From Fen-183 sp036504335 (GTDB taxonomy: Bacteria; Acidobacteriota; Thermoanaerobaculia; UBA5066): 64,000 nucleotides of DNA. Shown piece by piece: positions 7,054 to 14,941 of this stretch; the stretch's first letter is position 1, and the number at the start of each line of letters is the position of its first letter. The translations under genes were made by a program, and so were the position numbers. The notes beneath the pieces are model-generated. The model was not told where the DNA came from. It did not search any database and saw nothing but the letters and a program-made list of their open reading frames with translations. The DNA is taken from NCBI GenBank assembly GCA_036504335.1, contig DASXVJ010000026.1, positions 36,757 through 100,756 of the forward strand, written 5' to 3'.

Positions 7054-9191
7054 AGGATGCGCCCGGCGCCTCGACGGGCGTCCTCCCGCCGCCGTTTCTC
7101 CGCGAGCGCGTCCTCGCGGTGGGGTCGCTCGCGCTCCTCGCGCCGGTGCCGCTCTTCTTCGCGAACGCGCTCGAGCTCCTCGTCCTTCTGGTCTACGTCC
7201 TCGCGCTCGGGCTCCTCCTCGCCCGCACGCGCCGGGGCCCGGTCCCGCGCCTCCCGAACTGGGTCCTGAACCTCGCCGGCCTCGCGTACCTGCCCGTCGT
7301 CTACTTCGACGCCCGCTACGGGAGCCGATCGCTCCTGAAGACGATGCTCCACCTGCTCCTCTTCACGACCGTCTTCAAGCTCGCGGCGATCCGCAAGGAG
7401 CGCGATCTCTCGGTGGCGCTCGTCCTTTCGGCCATGCTCTTCGTCGCGTCGGTCTCGACGTCGTTCCACGTCGCGGTCCTTCCGTACGTCGTCCTCGTTG
7501 CGGGCGTCGCGTGGACGGTCCTCGTGAAGTGGGCGCTCTGGCGCGACCTCGCGGCGGCTCCCGAGGAGTGGGAGCGCGACCGCGCCGCGCGCGCGCTGCC
7601 GGGCTTCGGGCCGCTCGTCTCGTCGGTCGCGGCGGCGATGGCCCTCGCGGTTCCGCTGTTTCTGTTCCTGCCGCGCCTGAAGGCTCCGGTCGTGCGCGGC
7701 GGCGAGACGGGGCGCGAGATCACCACGGGCTTTTCGGACACCGTCGACCCCGACGTCTTCGGAGCTCTCAAAAACAGCGACCGCGTCATGCTGCGGATCA
7801 CGAGCGAGGAGCCGCTGGACGCCGGCGCGGTTCTGCGCCTCCGGACGCTCGCCCTGACCCGCTTCGAGCGCGGGGTCTGGAAGAGGCCCGAGCGCTCCGG
7901 GAGCGTGCCGCCCGGGACGCGCGGCGGCGTCGTCCCGCTCGGACCGCGCCCCGGGAGCGGTGAGGCCATGACGATCGACCTGACGCCGCTCCAGAGCCGC
8001 GCCCTGCCCGTCCCGGCCGGCGCCGACGGCCTGCGGCTCGCGGAAACGTCGTTCCGAAGTCCGAGCCGCGCCCTCGTCTTCGTCGACGCCGCGCGCAACG
8101 TGAGCCTGGGCTTCGAGCCGGAGACGACGGTCCAGTACACGGTGACGACGAGCCGCCGTCCGGGGCGCGACCTCGGCCGGAGCGACGAAGAAGACGGCCT
8201 CGCCGGGCCTGACTCCGAGACCCTGCGCGCGTTCGCGCGCGACGCGTTCGCCGGAATCGACCCGGCGGCCGATCCGGAGGGGGCCGCGCGCGCGCTGGAG
8301 GGCGTCTTCCACCGGGAGCCGTTCCGCTACGAGCTCGACCTCGCGCCGCGCGGGCCGAACGCGCTCGAGGACTTCCTGACGGTCAGGCGTGCCGGCCACT
8401 GCCAGACCTACGCGAGCGCCATGGCCCTTCTCCTGCGCTCCGCCGGCATCCCGGCGCGATTCGTGACGGGTTTCCTCGGCGGCGAGATCGGCGCGTTCGG
8501 CCGGTACGTCCTCGTGCGCGGAAACAACGTGCATGCATGGGTCGAGGTCTGGTGCGGACCGGAGAAGGGCTGGGTCACGTTCGATCCGACGCCGGCCGCG
8601 GGCCAGCCGCAGCTCGAGCGGGTGCCGCTCTCGGCGCGATTGAGGCAGGTGACGGACGGAATCGAGTTTTTCTACGACCGCTTCGTCCTCTCGTTCGGGC
8701 AGAGCGACCAGGCCGAGATGCTCCGCCGGCTTCGCGAGGCCACGAGCGGCGCCGCCCAGGCGCTGAAGGGCGCGGGCGCGGGGGTCGGTGCGGCGCTCGC
8801 GCGCCTCGGCGGCGGGCGCGCGTGGGCGGGCGCGGGGGCGCTCGCGCTCCTCGCGGCGCTCGTCGCGCTGGCGATCCGGCGCCTCCTCTCACGCGCGCGC
8901 TTCGGGACGCGCGGCCTCCCGCCGGCGTCGGCGGTGTACCGCCGGCTCCAGAAGGCCCTCCACAGGCGCGGGGCCCCGCTCACGCCGTCGTCCGCGCCCG
9001 CCGAGACGCTCGCGGCGGCGGCGGCTTACGGCCGCGCAGCGGCCGAACCCGCCGCCGCCATCGTCAAGGCGTACGTGCGGGAGTCGTTCGGAGGATTTTC
9101 TGCTTCGGAGGAGGAGAAGAAAAAGCTCGGGGAGACGCTGGAGCGATTCAGGTCGGCGCTCGGCAGGGGAGAGGCCGTTCGGATTTCTTAG
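7050..9191 (+). CDS. TgpA-like membrane transglutaminase
   Basis: The 713-residue protein has several N-terminal membrane helices (about 25-210, DUF3488-like). A periplasmic transglutaminase-like domain follows, with Cys451 in AGHCQTYASAMALLLRSAGI, His495 in VRGNNVHAWVEVW and Asp512 in GWVTFDPTPA, a complete Cys-His-Asp triad. Another membrane helix (AWAGAGALALLAALVALAI) and a C-terminal DUF4129-like tail complete the protein. The Pseudomonas TgpA homologue is an essential periplasmic transglutaminase; the substrate here is unknown. It completes the MoxR-DUF58 module and starts within the DUF58 stop. The last codons CGG ATT TCT TAG are the beginning of repeat D, so the repeat provides the terminus (RIS) and stop. 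Confidence 0.88.
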   Translation: MKDAPGASTGVLPPPFLRERVLAVGSLALLAPVPLFFANALELLVLLVYVLALGLLLARTRRGPVPRLPNWVLNLAGLAYLPVVYFDARYGSRSLLKTMLHLLLFTTVFKLAAIRKERDLSVALVLSAMLFVASVSTSFHVAVLPYVVLVAGVAWTVLVKWALWRDLAAAPEEWERDRAARALPGFGPLVSSVAAAMALAVPLFLFLPRLKAPVVRGGETGREITTGFSDTVDPDVFGALKNSDRVMLRITSEEPLDAGAVLRLRTLALTRFERGVWKRPERSGSVPPGTRGGVVPLGPRPGSGEAMTIDLTPLQSRALPVPAGADGLRLAETSFRSPSRALVFVDAARNVSLGFEPETTVQYTVTTSRRPGRDLGRSDEEDGLAGPDSETLRAFARDAFAGIDPAADPEGAARALEGVFHREPFRYELDLAPRGPNALEDFLTVRRAGHCQTYASAMALLLRSAGIPARFVTGFLGGEIGAFGRYVLVRGNNVHAWVEVWCGPEKGWVTFDPTPAAGQPQLERVPLSARLRQVTDGIEFFYDRFVLSFGQSDQAEMLRRLREATSGAAQALKGAGAGVGAALARLGGGRAWAGAGALALLAALVALAIRRLLSRARFGTRGLPPASAVYRRLQKALHRRGAPLTPSSAPAETLAAAAAYGRAAAEPAAAIVKAYVRESFGGFSASEEEKKKLGETLERFRSALGRGEAVRIS

Positions 9192-9310
9192 AAGGGTGTG
9201 TGGGCGCCTCGCGGCGGCGAGGCCGGTGCGGCTGCCTGCCGCCCGCCTCTTCACCTTCTAAGAAAATCTTTCTCTTTCCCTTCTCTTCGTCTTCCTTCTC
9301 CGTCTTCCTC
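9180..9310. repeat. Full copy D of the palindromic element at a convergent gene junction
   Basis: The left arm GGATTTCTTAGAAGGGTG is at 9181-9198. The right arm CTCTTCACCTTCTAAGAAAA begins at 9247, followed by a pyrimidine tract to about 9310. The GC-rich centre includes its own short inverted repeat (GCCTCGCGGCGGCGAGGC). It carries the transglutaminase stop codon on one side and touches the end of the minus-strand sugar transferase on the other, so it could also act as a two-way transcription barrier. Confidence 0.88.
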
Positions 9311-10709
9311 AATAAGCATTTTTATGCGTGAAGCCCCAGCGCACCGTCGCCCAGAGGATCTTCACGTCGAGGCCGACGGACCAGTTCTCGATGTAGTACA
9401 GGTCGTACTCGATCCGCTTGTCGATCGGCGTGTTGCCGCGCCAGCCGTGGACCTGGGCCCAGCCCGTGATCCCCGCGCGCACGCGGTGGCGGAGCATGTA
9501 CTGCGGGAACTTTTCCTTGAACTCCTTGACGAACTCCGGCCTCTCGGGCCGCGGCCCCACGAGCGACATGTCGCCCGTGAAGACGTTCACGAGCTGCGGC
9601 AGCTCGTCGAGCGAAGTCTTGCGCAGGAACGCGCCGACGCGCGTGCGCCGCGGGTCGTTTTCCTGCGTCCACTGCGCGCCCTCGTCCTCGGCGTTCACGC
9701 GCATCGACCGGAACTTGATCATCCGGAAGAGTCGGCCGTCGAGCCCCATGCGCTCCTGCGCGTAGAACACCGGGCCGCGGTCCTCGAGCCAGATCGCGAG
9801 CGCGATGAACGGGAAGAGCACCGCGAGCGCGACGAGACCGAGCGCCGAGAGGACGACGTCCATCGTGCGCTTCACGAGCGAGTTCCAGCCCTCGAGCGGC
9901 ATCTGCGTGAGGTTGATGACGGGCAGCCCGTCGAAATCCTCGACGCCGGCCTTGAACGTCACGTACTGGAAGAGGTCCGGCACGACGCGCAGGTCGATCA
10001 TCTCGTTGCCGACGTCCTTCAGGATCGCGAGCATCGTGCGGTGCGCCTCGACCGGCAGCGCGAGGAACACGGTGTCGACTTCGTGCGCGTGGATCAGGTC
10101 GCGCACCTCGCCCGTCGCCCCGAGGATGTCCAGGCCGCGGTAATTTCCCCGGCGCTTGGCGGGGTCGTCGTCCGCGAAGCCGACGGGCTTCATGCCGGTG
10201 GCGGGGTGCTCGAGGAGCTTGTCCGCGAGCGCGCGGCCCGAGTGGCCTGCGCCGACGATGAGCACGCGCCGAACTCCGGCGCCCGTCGCCCACATCGTCT
10301 CGAGGTACTTGCGGATCCCGAAGCGGGCGAGCGAGACGAGGACGATGTCGAGGACGAGGAACAGGACGAGGAGCTGGCGGCTCGTGTAGGTGAAGCCGCG
10401 CCAGAACGAGAGGATTCCGACGAGCAGGATCGTCCCGAGCGTCGCGGCGACGAGGATCGAGAGAACCTCGTCGATCGTGGAACGGTCGCGCCGGATCTGG
10501 TAGAGGCGGTGGAAGTAGAAGACGACGGGCCAGACGACGAGGAGGATCGGGATCAGCGGCGCGTAGTTTCCGAACGGCTGCCCGCCCTTGGGCGTCGGCC
10601 ACACGCTCTCGAAACGGATCAGCCACGCCGCCCAGAGGGCGAGCACGGTCGCGAGCACGTCTGCCGTGAGGAAGACGGCCTGCAGGCGGCGGGTCTGTCT
10701 GCGGATCAC
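9309..10709 (-). CDS. Undecaprenyl-phosphate sugar phosphotransferase (exopolysaccharide initiating enzyme)
   Basis: The enzyme transfers a sugar-1-phosphate from a nucleotide sugar to undecaprenyl phosphate, starting repeat-unit assembly at the inner membrane. The 466-residue product has four or five N-terminal helices, a CoA-binding-like Rossmann region (RVLIVGAGHSGRALADKL near 145) and a membrane hairpin near 285. The bacterial sugar transferase domain reads KRTMDVVLSALGL, MIKFRSMRVNAEDEGA, RRTRVGAFLRKTSLDELPQL, GDMSLVGPRPERPEFV, RHRVRAGITGWAQVHG and RIEYDLYYIENWS. This is the WcaJ/EpsL architecture. Its start overlaps the end of the upstream glycosyltransferase by four bases. It is the last gene of the minus-strand polysaccharide operon. 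Confidence 0.93.
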   Translation of the reverse strand: MIRRQTRRLQAVFLTADVLATVLALWAAWLIRFESVWPTPKGGQPFGNYAPLIPILLVVWPVVFYFHRLYQIRRDRSTIDEVLSILVAATLGTILLVGILSFWRGFTYTSRQLLVLFLVLDIVLVSLARFGIRKYLETMWATGAGVRRVLIVGAGHSGRALADKLLEHPATGMKPVGFADDDPAKRRGNYRGLDILGATGEVRDLIHAHEVDTVFLALPVEAHRTMLAILKDVGNEMIDLRVVPDLFQYVTFKAGVEDFDGLPVINLTQMPLEGWNSLVKRTMDVVLSALGLVALAVLFPFIALAIWLEDRGPVFYAQERMGLDGRLFRMIKFRSMRVNAEDEGAQWTQENDPRRTRVGAFLRKTSLDELPQLVNVFTGDMSLVGPRPERPEFVKEFKEKFPQYMLRHRVRAGITGWAQVHGWRGNTPIDKRIEYDLYYIENWSVGLDVKILWATVRWGFTHKNAY

Positions 10710-11833
10710 ACGGTCACCGGGGGCGCCATTTTACTCGGGGACGCGGCCGGATCGGCGCGCGCCTCGTCCAGCGCGCGCCGGAAGCCCCGGCGGAACGCTT
10801 CCCGCGAGAACCGCGCCGCGTTCGCGGCGGCGGCGGCCGGGTCGAGCCCCAGCGATCGCAGGCGGTCGAGGGCCGCGAGGAGCGAGGCGGCGCCAGGCTC
10901 CGGCATCAGGACGCCCGTCTCCCCATCCCGGACCGTCTCGAGCGCGCCGCCGCGTCCCAGGGCGATCACGGGCGTGCCGCAGGCCTGTGCCTCGAGGGGC
11001 ACGATTCCGAAGTCCTCCTCGCCCGGCATGAGGACCGCCTCGGCCGAACGGTAGAGCTGACGCAGCATGGTGTCGTTGGGAGTGTCGGCGAAAACCACCG
11101 TCTCACCGGCCATCGCCTCCAGCCTCCGGCGCTCCGGGCCGAAGCCGGCGATCGTGAGGGAAAGCTTCCGGGCGTTCGCGGCCTCGATCGCGTCGTCCAG
11201 CCGCTTGTACGGGGCGAGGGCCGAGACGATCAGGAGCCCGCGGCGCTCCCCGCCGGGGCCCGGCGTGTAGAACTCCGTGTCGACGGGCGGCGGGACGACG
11301 ACGGCTTTGCGCCGCCAGAGGCGGGCGATCCGGTCCTTCACGTTCGCCGAGTTCGCGAGGAACGCGTCGACGCGCGGCACCGTCGCGACGTCCCAGGCCG
11401 CGAGCGGCGCCCGGGCGAGGCGGGCGGCGAGCACCACGGGCCCGGACCGCCCGCGGAAGTATGCGTCGAACTGGTCGTGAAGGTAGCGGACGGGCGTGTG
11501 GCAGTAGCAGAGGTGGAAAGCCCCGGCGTGCTTCCTCGCGTTCTTGGCGACGCAGTGCGACGTCGAGATCACGAGGTCGTACCCGGTGAGGTCCCATGTC
11601 TCGGCGGCGGCGAAGAAGAGGGGGAGAAGCGGGCGGTAGTTCCGCGAGGGCGAGACGAGCGACTGGAGAAACGTCGTCCGGATCTCCCGCGCCTCGATCT
11701 CGGGATGCTGGGACGCGGGGAAGTGGAAGAGCGTGAACACGGGCGCGTCCGGGAACATCCGGACGAGCTCGAGCAGCACCTTCTCGCCGCCGCGCGTGCC
11801 GGTCAGCCAGTCGTGGACGAGGGCGACTCTCAT
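10706..11833 (-). CDS. GT4-family glycosyltransferase
   Basis: This is a 375-residue GT-B enzyme. The N-terminal acceptor domain begins MRVALVHDWLTGTRGGEKVLLELV and has CYCHTPVRYLHDQFD near 125. The C-terminal donor domain reads GLLIVSALAPYKRLDDAIEA near 215, then AEAVLMPGEEDFGIVPLEAQ with the E-x7-E catalytic/donor motif, ACGTPVIALGRGGALETV and FSREAFRRGFR. The ARKLSLTIAGFGPERRRLEA stretch is typical. It likely transfers a hexose or mannose during polysaccharide assembly; the specificity cannot be read. The ATG at 11833 follows repeat E with little room for a ribosome binding site (GAAGAGGG lies upstream). Confidence 0.9.
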   Translation of the reverse strand: MRVALVHDWLTGTRGGEKVLLELVRMFPDAPVFTLFHFPASQHPEIEAREIRTTFLQSLVSPSRNYRPLLPLFFAAAETWDLTGYDLVISTSHCVAKNARKHAGAFHLCYCHTPVRYLHDQFDAYFRGRSGPVVLAARLARAPLAAWDVATVPRVDAFLANSANVKDRIARLWRRKAVVVPPPVDTEFYTPGPGGERRGLLIVSALAPYKRLDDAIEAANARKLSLTIAGFGPERRRLEAMAGETVVFADTPNDTMLRQLYRSAEAVLMPGEEDFGIVPLEAQACGTPVIALGRGGALETVRDGETGVLMPEPGAASLLAALDRLRSLGLDPAAAAANAARFSREAFRRGFRRALDEARADPAASPSKMAPPVTV

Positions 11834-11837
11834 GAGG

Positions 11838-11884
11838 AAGAGGGAAGAAGATTTTCTTCGAATGTTCTAGGAAATTTCTTCATA
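11838..11884. repeat. Compact copy E of the palindromic element between two glycosyltransferases
   Basis: The arm GAAGATTTTCTTCGAA and the opposed arm TTCTAGGAAATTTCTTC lie only a few bases apart, without the GC-rich centre. On the minus strand the second arm encodes the end of the upstream gene (GAA GAA ATT TCC TAG, EEIS stop). The first arm forms the leader of the next gene. Confidence 0.7.
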
Positions 11885-12964
11885 GATCCTGGCCGTCCGC
11901 TCAGCCACGGCATCCCAGGTGAAGGCGCGGGCTCGCCCGCGTCCCTTTTTTCTAAGCAGATTTCTCTTCTCTTCATCTCCAAGCAAGGAGTTCAGTGCGC
12001 TCGCGATCGTGGAAGCGTCGTGGGGGTTGAAGAAGACGGCCGCCTCTCCCCCCGCCTCGTGGAGCGCCGGCAGGTCGGAGCACGCCACGGGCGTCCCCGC
12101 GGCGTGGGCCTCGAGCACGGGGAGGCCGAAGCCCTCGGCGAAGGAGGGGAGAACGAGCGCCTCGGCGAGGGCCACGAGCGCGGGCACGTCTGCGTCGGGC
12201 ACGAAGCCGACCGCCTTCACGCCTTCGGGCAGCTCGCGCCCCGGCTCGACGCCCGCGAGGACGAGCCAGAGCGCGGGGTGTTCGGCGCGCACGTGCGGCC
12301 ATGCGCGCAGAAGGCCCTCGAGGTTCTTGTGCTGCTTGTCGTTGCCGAGAAAGAGAAGATGAGAAGAGATTTCCTTCGAAAGTGATTCGGGGCGAAGCGG
12401 CTGCTCCTCGTGCGGAAGGGCTTCCCGGGCGCGCGCGGCCCTCTCTCCCCATTCGAAGAAATCTCCTCTTACGCCATTCGGAATCACGACGACCTTGCCG
12501 CCTTGCTCGGGTCCGAAAGCAAGAATCTCTTCTCGCGTCGCCTCCGACACGGCGATCACGCGCGCGGAGAGGCGCATCGCCCGCCCGATCATCCACTTCG
12601 CGTATGCGCGCTTCCACGGCGCGCCGTGCTCGGGCCGCGTGAGGTGCATGAGGTCGTGGATCGTCACGACGGTGGCCGCCGGCGGCTGGACCGGCACGAC
12701 GTAGTGCGGCGCGTGGAAGACGGCGGGCTTCAGCCGCGCGATGGCCCCGCGCACGGCGAAGAGCTCCGCGACCGAGTAGTGGCGCGCGTCGCAGGCCACG
12801 GGCGAAACGCCCGGCGGCAGGAGGGCGTCGCCGCCGGGGTGAACGGTCGCGCAGAGGTCCCAGCGGTCCTGCCGCACGAGGCCCCCGAGCAGGCCACGGA
12901 TGTAGCTGCCGATCCCGAAGTCGGCGGCCTTGCGGGCGTCCACGAGGACGCGGGGCCGCGTCAC
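11867..12964 (-). CDS. GT4-family glycosyltransferase carrying an in-frame repeat insertion
   Basis: This is a 365-residue GT-B enzyme of the polysaccharide operon. The GTG start at 12964 overlaps the stop of the upstream gene (GTGA). Motifs: VLVDARKAADFGIGSYIRGL at the N-terminus, VFHAPHYVVPV, TIHDLMHLTRPEH, ARVIAVSEATREEIL, VVVIPNGV, LLFLGNDKQHKNLEGLLRAW, AEALVLPSFAEGFGLPVLEA, AAGTPVACSDLPALHEAGG and ARAFTWDAVAERTA. Between VVIPNGV and LLFLGND lies a roughly 37-residue stretch (starts RGDFFEWGERAARAREAL, ends ESLSKEISSH) that is exactly repeat G. EEKRNLLRKKG near the C-terminus is encoded by half copy F. The gene ends in the EEIS codons of element E. Confidence 0.9.
   Translation of the reverse strand: MTRPRVLVDARKAADFGIGSYIRGLLGGLVRQDRWDLCATVHPGGDALLPPGVSPVACDARHYSVAELFAVRGAIARLKPAVFHAPHYVVPVQPPAATVVTIHDLMHLTRPEHGAPWKRAYAKWMIGRAMRLSARVIAVSEATREEILAFGPEQGGKVVVIPNGVRGDFFEWGERAARAREALPHEEQPLRPESLSKEISSHLLFLGNDKQHKNLEGLLRAWPHVRAEHPALWLVLAGVEPGRELPEGVKAVGFVPDADVPALVALAEALVLPSFAEGFGLPVLEAHAAGTPVACSDLPALHEAGGEAAVFFNPHDASTIASALNSLLGDEEKRNLLRKKGRGRARAFTWDAVAERTARIYEEIS
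11944..11977. repeat. Half copy F of the palindromic element, inside a glycosyltransferase gene
   Basis: TTTTCTAAGCAGATTTCTCT with a pyrimidine tail is almost identical to the right arm of copy M (TTTCTAAGCAGAATTTCTCT at 50566-50585). On the minus strand it encodes EEKRNLLRKKG. This is acceptable there because GT4 enzymes often have a charged helix at this place. Confidence 0.65.
12346..12470. repeat. Full copy G of the palindromic element, in frame inside a glycosyltransferase gene
   Basis: The left side is GAGATTTCCTTCGAAAGTGA after a purine tract. The right side is CCCATTCGAAGAAATCTCCT. The centre has GGCTGCTCCTCGTGCGG, related to copies B and O. Read on the minus strand it adds about 37 residues in the linker between the two Rossmann domains without breaking the frame. 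Confidence 0.85.
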
Positions 12965-14046
12965 GAGAGCGCCTCCTCGAAGAGGGCGCGCATCTTCCGC
13001 GCCGCGGACGCCCACGTGAACGTCGCCGCCCGCGCCGGTCCCTTCGCGGCGGCCCACCGCCGGAACGCCTCGTCGTCGTGGGCGCGCTCGATCGCCGCGG
13101 CGATGGCGGCGGAGTCGCTCGGGTCGGGGAGGAGCCCGGCGTCGCCGACGACCTCCGGCAGCGACGAGGCAGACGACGCCACGACCGGCGTGCCGAGCGC
13201 CATCGCCTCGAGCGGCGGCAGGCCGAAGCCCTCGTAGAGGCTCGGGTACGCGAAGACGCGGGCGCCCGACATCCAGAGGGAGCGCTCGCCGCCCGCGAGA
13301 TAGCCCGCGCGCCGGATGCGCGCGGCGTGGCGCGAGGAGCGCAGGCGCTCCCCGAGGCCGGGCAGTCCCCAGCCCTCGGTCCCGGCCAGGACGAGCTCGG
13401 GGAAGTCCGGGCGCCGGTCCCAGATCGACTCCATCGCCTCCACGAGGCGTTGGACGTTCTTGCGGGGCTCGAGCGTGCCGAGCGACAGCACGTACGGCCG
13501 CCCCTCGTTCGGCGCGGGGCCGCCGACGGGGGCGGGACAGTCCGCGACGCCGTTGTGGACGACGCAGGTCTTCCCGGCCGCGTCGGGGAAATGGGCGACG
13601 AGGTCGCGCCGCGATTGTTCCGAGACGGCCGCGATCCGCCTCGCGGCCCGGACGCTTCCGCCGATGAGGGGGGTGAAGCCGAGCCGGTTCTTCCAGGAGT
13701 GCCACTCCGGGAAGAGGATCGGCGTCAGGTCGTGGACCGTTGCGACCGAAGGCGGCCCGCCCGCGAGGGGGACGATGCCGAGGCAGCCGAAGAACGCGTC
13801 CGCCCCGGCCCGGCGCGCCGCCGGGCCGGCGGCGGTCTGGAGCCACAGCGTCCCGGGGAGCTTCGCCGAAGGGGCCACGGCCACCCGGCCTTCGAGGGAG
13901 GGGGGCACGAAGACCGGCCGCGGCGACAGGAAAACGAAGCCGTCCCCCGGCCGGTCGGCCAGCCAGGCGGTCAGCAGTCCCTCGAGGTAGCGTCCGACGC
14001 CGGTCGGCCTCTCCTCCAGCGGCCGCGCGTCGACGGCAATGCGCAT
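12961..14046 (-). CDS. GT4-family glycosyltransferase
   Basis: The protein has 361 residues from the ATG at 14046; an ATG at 14055 would add three residues. Motifs: MRIAVDARPLEERPTGVGRY at the start, PPSVATVHDLTPILFPEWH, AARRIAAVSEQSRRDLVAHF, TCVVHNGVADCPAP, YVLSLGTLEPRKNVQRLVEA, VFAYPSLYEGFGLPPLEAMA, LGTPVVASSASSLPEVVG and FTWASAARKMRALFEEAL. The 14046 start is preferred because a TATAAC -10-like hexamer at 14056-14061 lies nine bases before it and would place the transcript start between the two ATGs. It is the first gene of the minus-strand polysaccharide operon and overlaps the next by GTGA. The donor sugar is not predictable. Confidence 0.9.
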   Translation of the reverse strand: MRIAVDARPLEERPTGVGRYLEGLLTAWLADRPGDGFVFLSPRPVFVPPSLEGRVAVAPSAKLPGTLWLQTAAGPAARRAGADAFFGCLGIVPLAGGPPSVATVHDLTPILFPEWHSWKNRLGFTPLIGGSVRAARRIAAVSEQSRRDLVAHFPDAAGKTCVVHNGVADCPAPVGGPAPNEGRPYVLSLGTLEPRKNVQRLVEAMESIWDRRPDFPELVLAGTEGWGLPGLGERLRSSRHAARIRRAGYLAGGERSLWMSGARVFAYPSLYEGFGLPPLEAMALGTPVVASSASSLPEVVGDAGLLPDPSDSAAIAAAIERAHDDEAFRRWAAAKGPARAATFTWASAARKMRALFEEALS

Positions 14047-14055
14047 CCGGTCCAT

Positions 14056-14061
14056 GTTATA
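14056..14061 (-). promoter_or_regulatory. -10-like hexamer before the polysaccharide operon
   Basis: TATAAC on the minus strand lies in the 50-bp spacer to the divergent DUF177 gene. It predicts a transcript beginning within a few bases of the ATG at 14046, so a leaderless or very short leader. Confidence 0.4.
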
Positions 14062-14096
14062 TTCCGCGGCTCCTCTTCGCTGAGGAGACTCCCTGC

Positions 14097-14708
14097 ATGG
14101 ACCTGAATCTGGAAGCGGCTTTCGACGAGCCGGTCGATCTTTCTCATGAATTCGAGATCCCGAGCGGACGTCTCGAGAGGCCGGAGCTTCTCTCGCTGTC
14201 GCCGGTCTCGTTCACGGGGCGCCTCGAGAGGGTCGACCTCGGCTTCGTCCTGACCGGACGCCTTGCGTTCTCCGGCGTGGTCGCCTGTGCGCGGTGCCTC
14301 GCCCCCGTGCCGTTCGGACGCAAGGAGCAGGTCTCCTGGACCTTCATGCCCGCGCATGTGAAGCCGGTGGAGAAGCCGAAGGCGGCCAAGCCGGCCGAAG
14401 GCAAACCCGCCAAGGCCGCGAAGGCCGGCAAGGGCGCCGAGAAGAACGAGGAAGACGACGGGGACGAGCTCTCGGCCGCGGACCTCGACGTCCTCTATTA
14501 CGAGGACTTCGTCGTGCCCTTCGACCCCCTCGTCGAGGAGCAGCTGCAGCTCGAGCTGCCGATGAAGGCGCTCTGCCGGGACGACTGCAAGGGCCTCTGC
14601 CCGCAGTGCGGTTCCGACCGCAACGCGGCCCCCTGCGACTGCGCGCCGCCCCCGGACGAGCGGTGGAAGTCGCTCAAGGCGATCCTCGAAACCGACGAGA
14701 AGAATTGA
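14097..14708 (+). CDS. yceD: DUF177 (YceD-like) protein
   Basis: DUF177 proteins are almost always encoded just before rpmF and are linked to 23S rRNA or ribosome accumulation; the mechanism is not established. The 203-residue product has an N-terminal beta domain (RLERVDLGFVLTGRLAFSG), the first Cys pair (ACARCLAP) and the C-terminal zinc-ribbon-like RDDCKGLCPQCGSDRN followed by CDC. Unusual is a low-complexity Lys/Ala/Pro segment of about 40 residues (KPKAAKPAEGKPAKAAKAGK, then an acidic stretch) splitting the two halves. The ATG has GAGGAGA eight bases upstream within a small hairpin. Confidence 0.85.
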   Translation: MDLNLEAAFDEPVDLSHEFEIPSGRLERPELLSLSPVSFTGRLERVDLGFVLTGRLAFSGVVACARCLAPVPFGRKEQVSWTFMPAHVKPVEKPKAAKPAEGKPAKAAKAGKGAEKNEEDDGDELSAADLDVLYYEDFVVPFDPLVEEQLQLELPMKALCRDDCKGLCPQCGSDRNAAPCDCAPPPDERWKSLKAILETDEKN

Positions 14709-14757
14709 AAAGAACGAGCGGACCTTTCCGGACCCGCACCGACCACAGGAGACGACG

Positions 14758-14940
14758 ATGCCGAACCCAAAACACCGACACAGCAAGACGCGCCGCGACC
14801 TGCGCCGCGCGCACGACTTCCTGAAGCCCAAGCAGACGTCGAACTGCCCGAACTGCGGCATCGAGAAGCTGCCGCACCGCGTGTGCGCGGCCTGCGGCTG
14901 GTACAAGGGCCGCGAGGTCACGACCGGGGCCACGAAGTAG
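14758..14940 (+). CDS. rpmF: 50S ribosomal protein L32
   Basis: This is a 60-residue basic protein of the large ribosomal subunit. It begins MPNPKHRHSKTRRDLRRAH and has the zinc-binding pattern NCPNCG then VCAACGWYKG (two CxxC pairs), the C+ form of L32. An AGGAG ribosome binding site (CAGGAGACGACG) precedes the ATG. It is followed after one base by plsX, the usual rpmF-plsX arrangement that links ribosome and lipid synthesis. Confidence 0.97.
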   Translation: MPNPKHRHSKTRRDLRRAHDFLKPKQTSNCPNCGIEKLPHRVCAACGWYKGREVTTGATK

Positions 14941-14941
14941 C

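Noticed and set aside
9096..9125. GATTTTCTGCTTCGGAGG in the transglutaminase gene as an extra element copy
   Set aside because: The core is not preserved and no opposed arm is nearby. The Glu/Lys-rich residues fit the protein's C-terminal helix.
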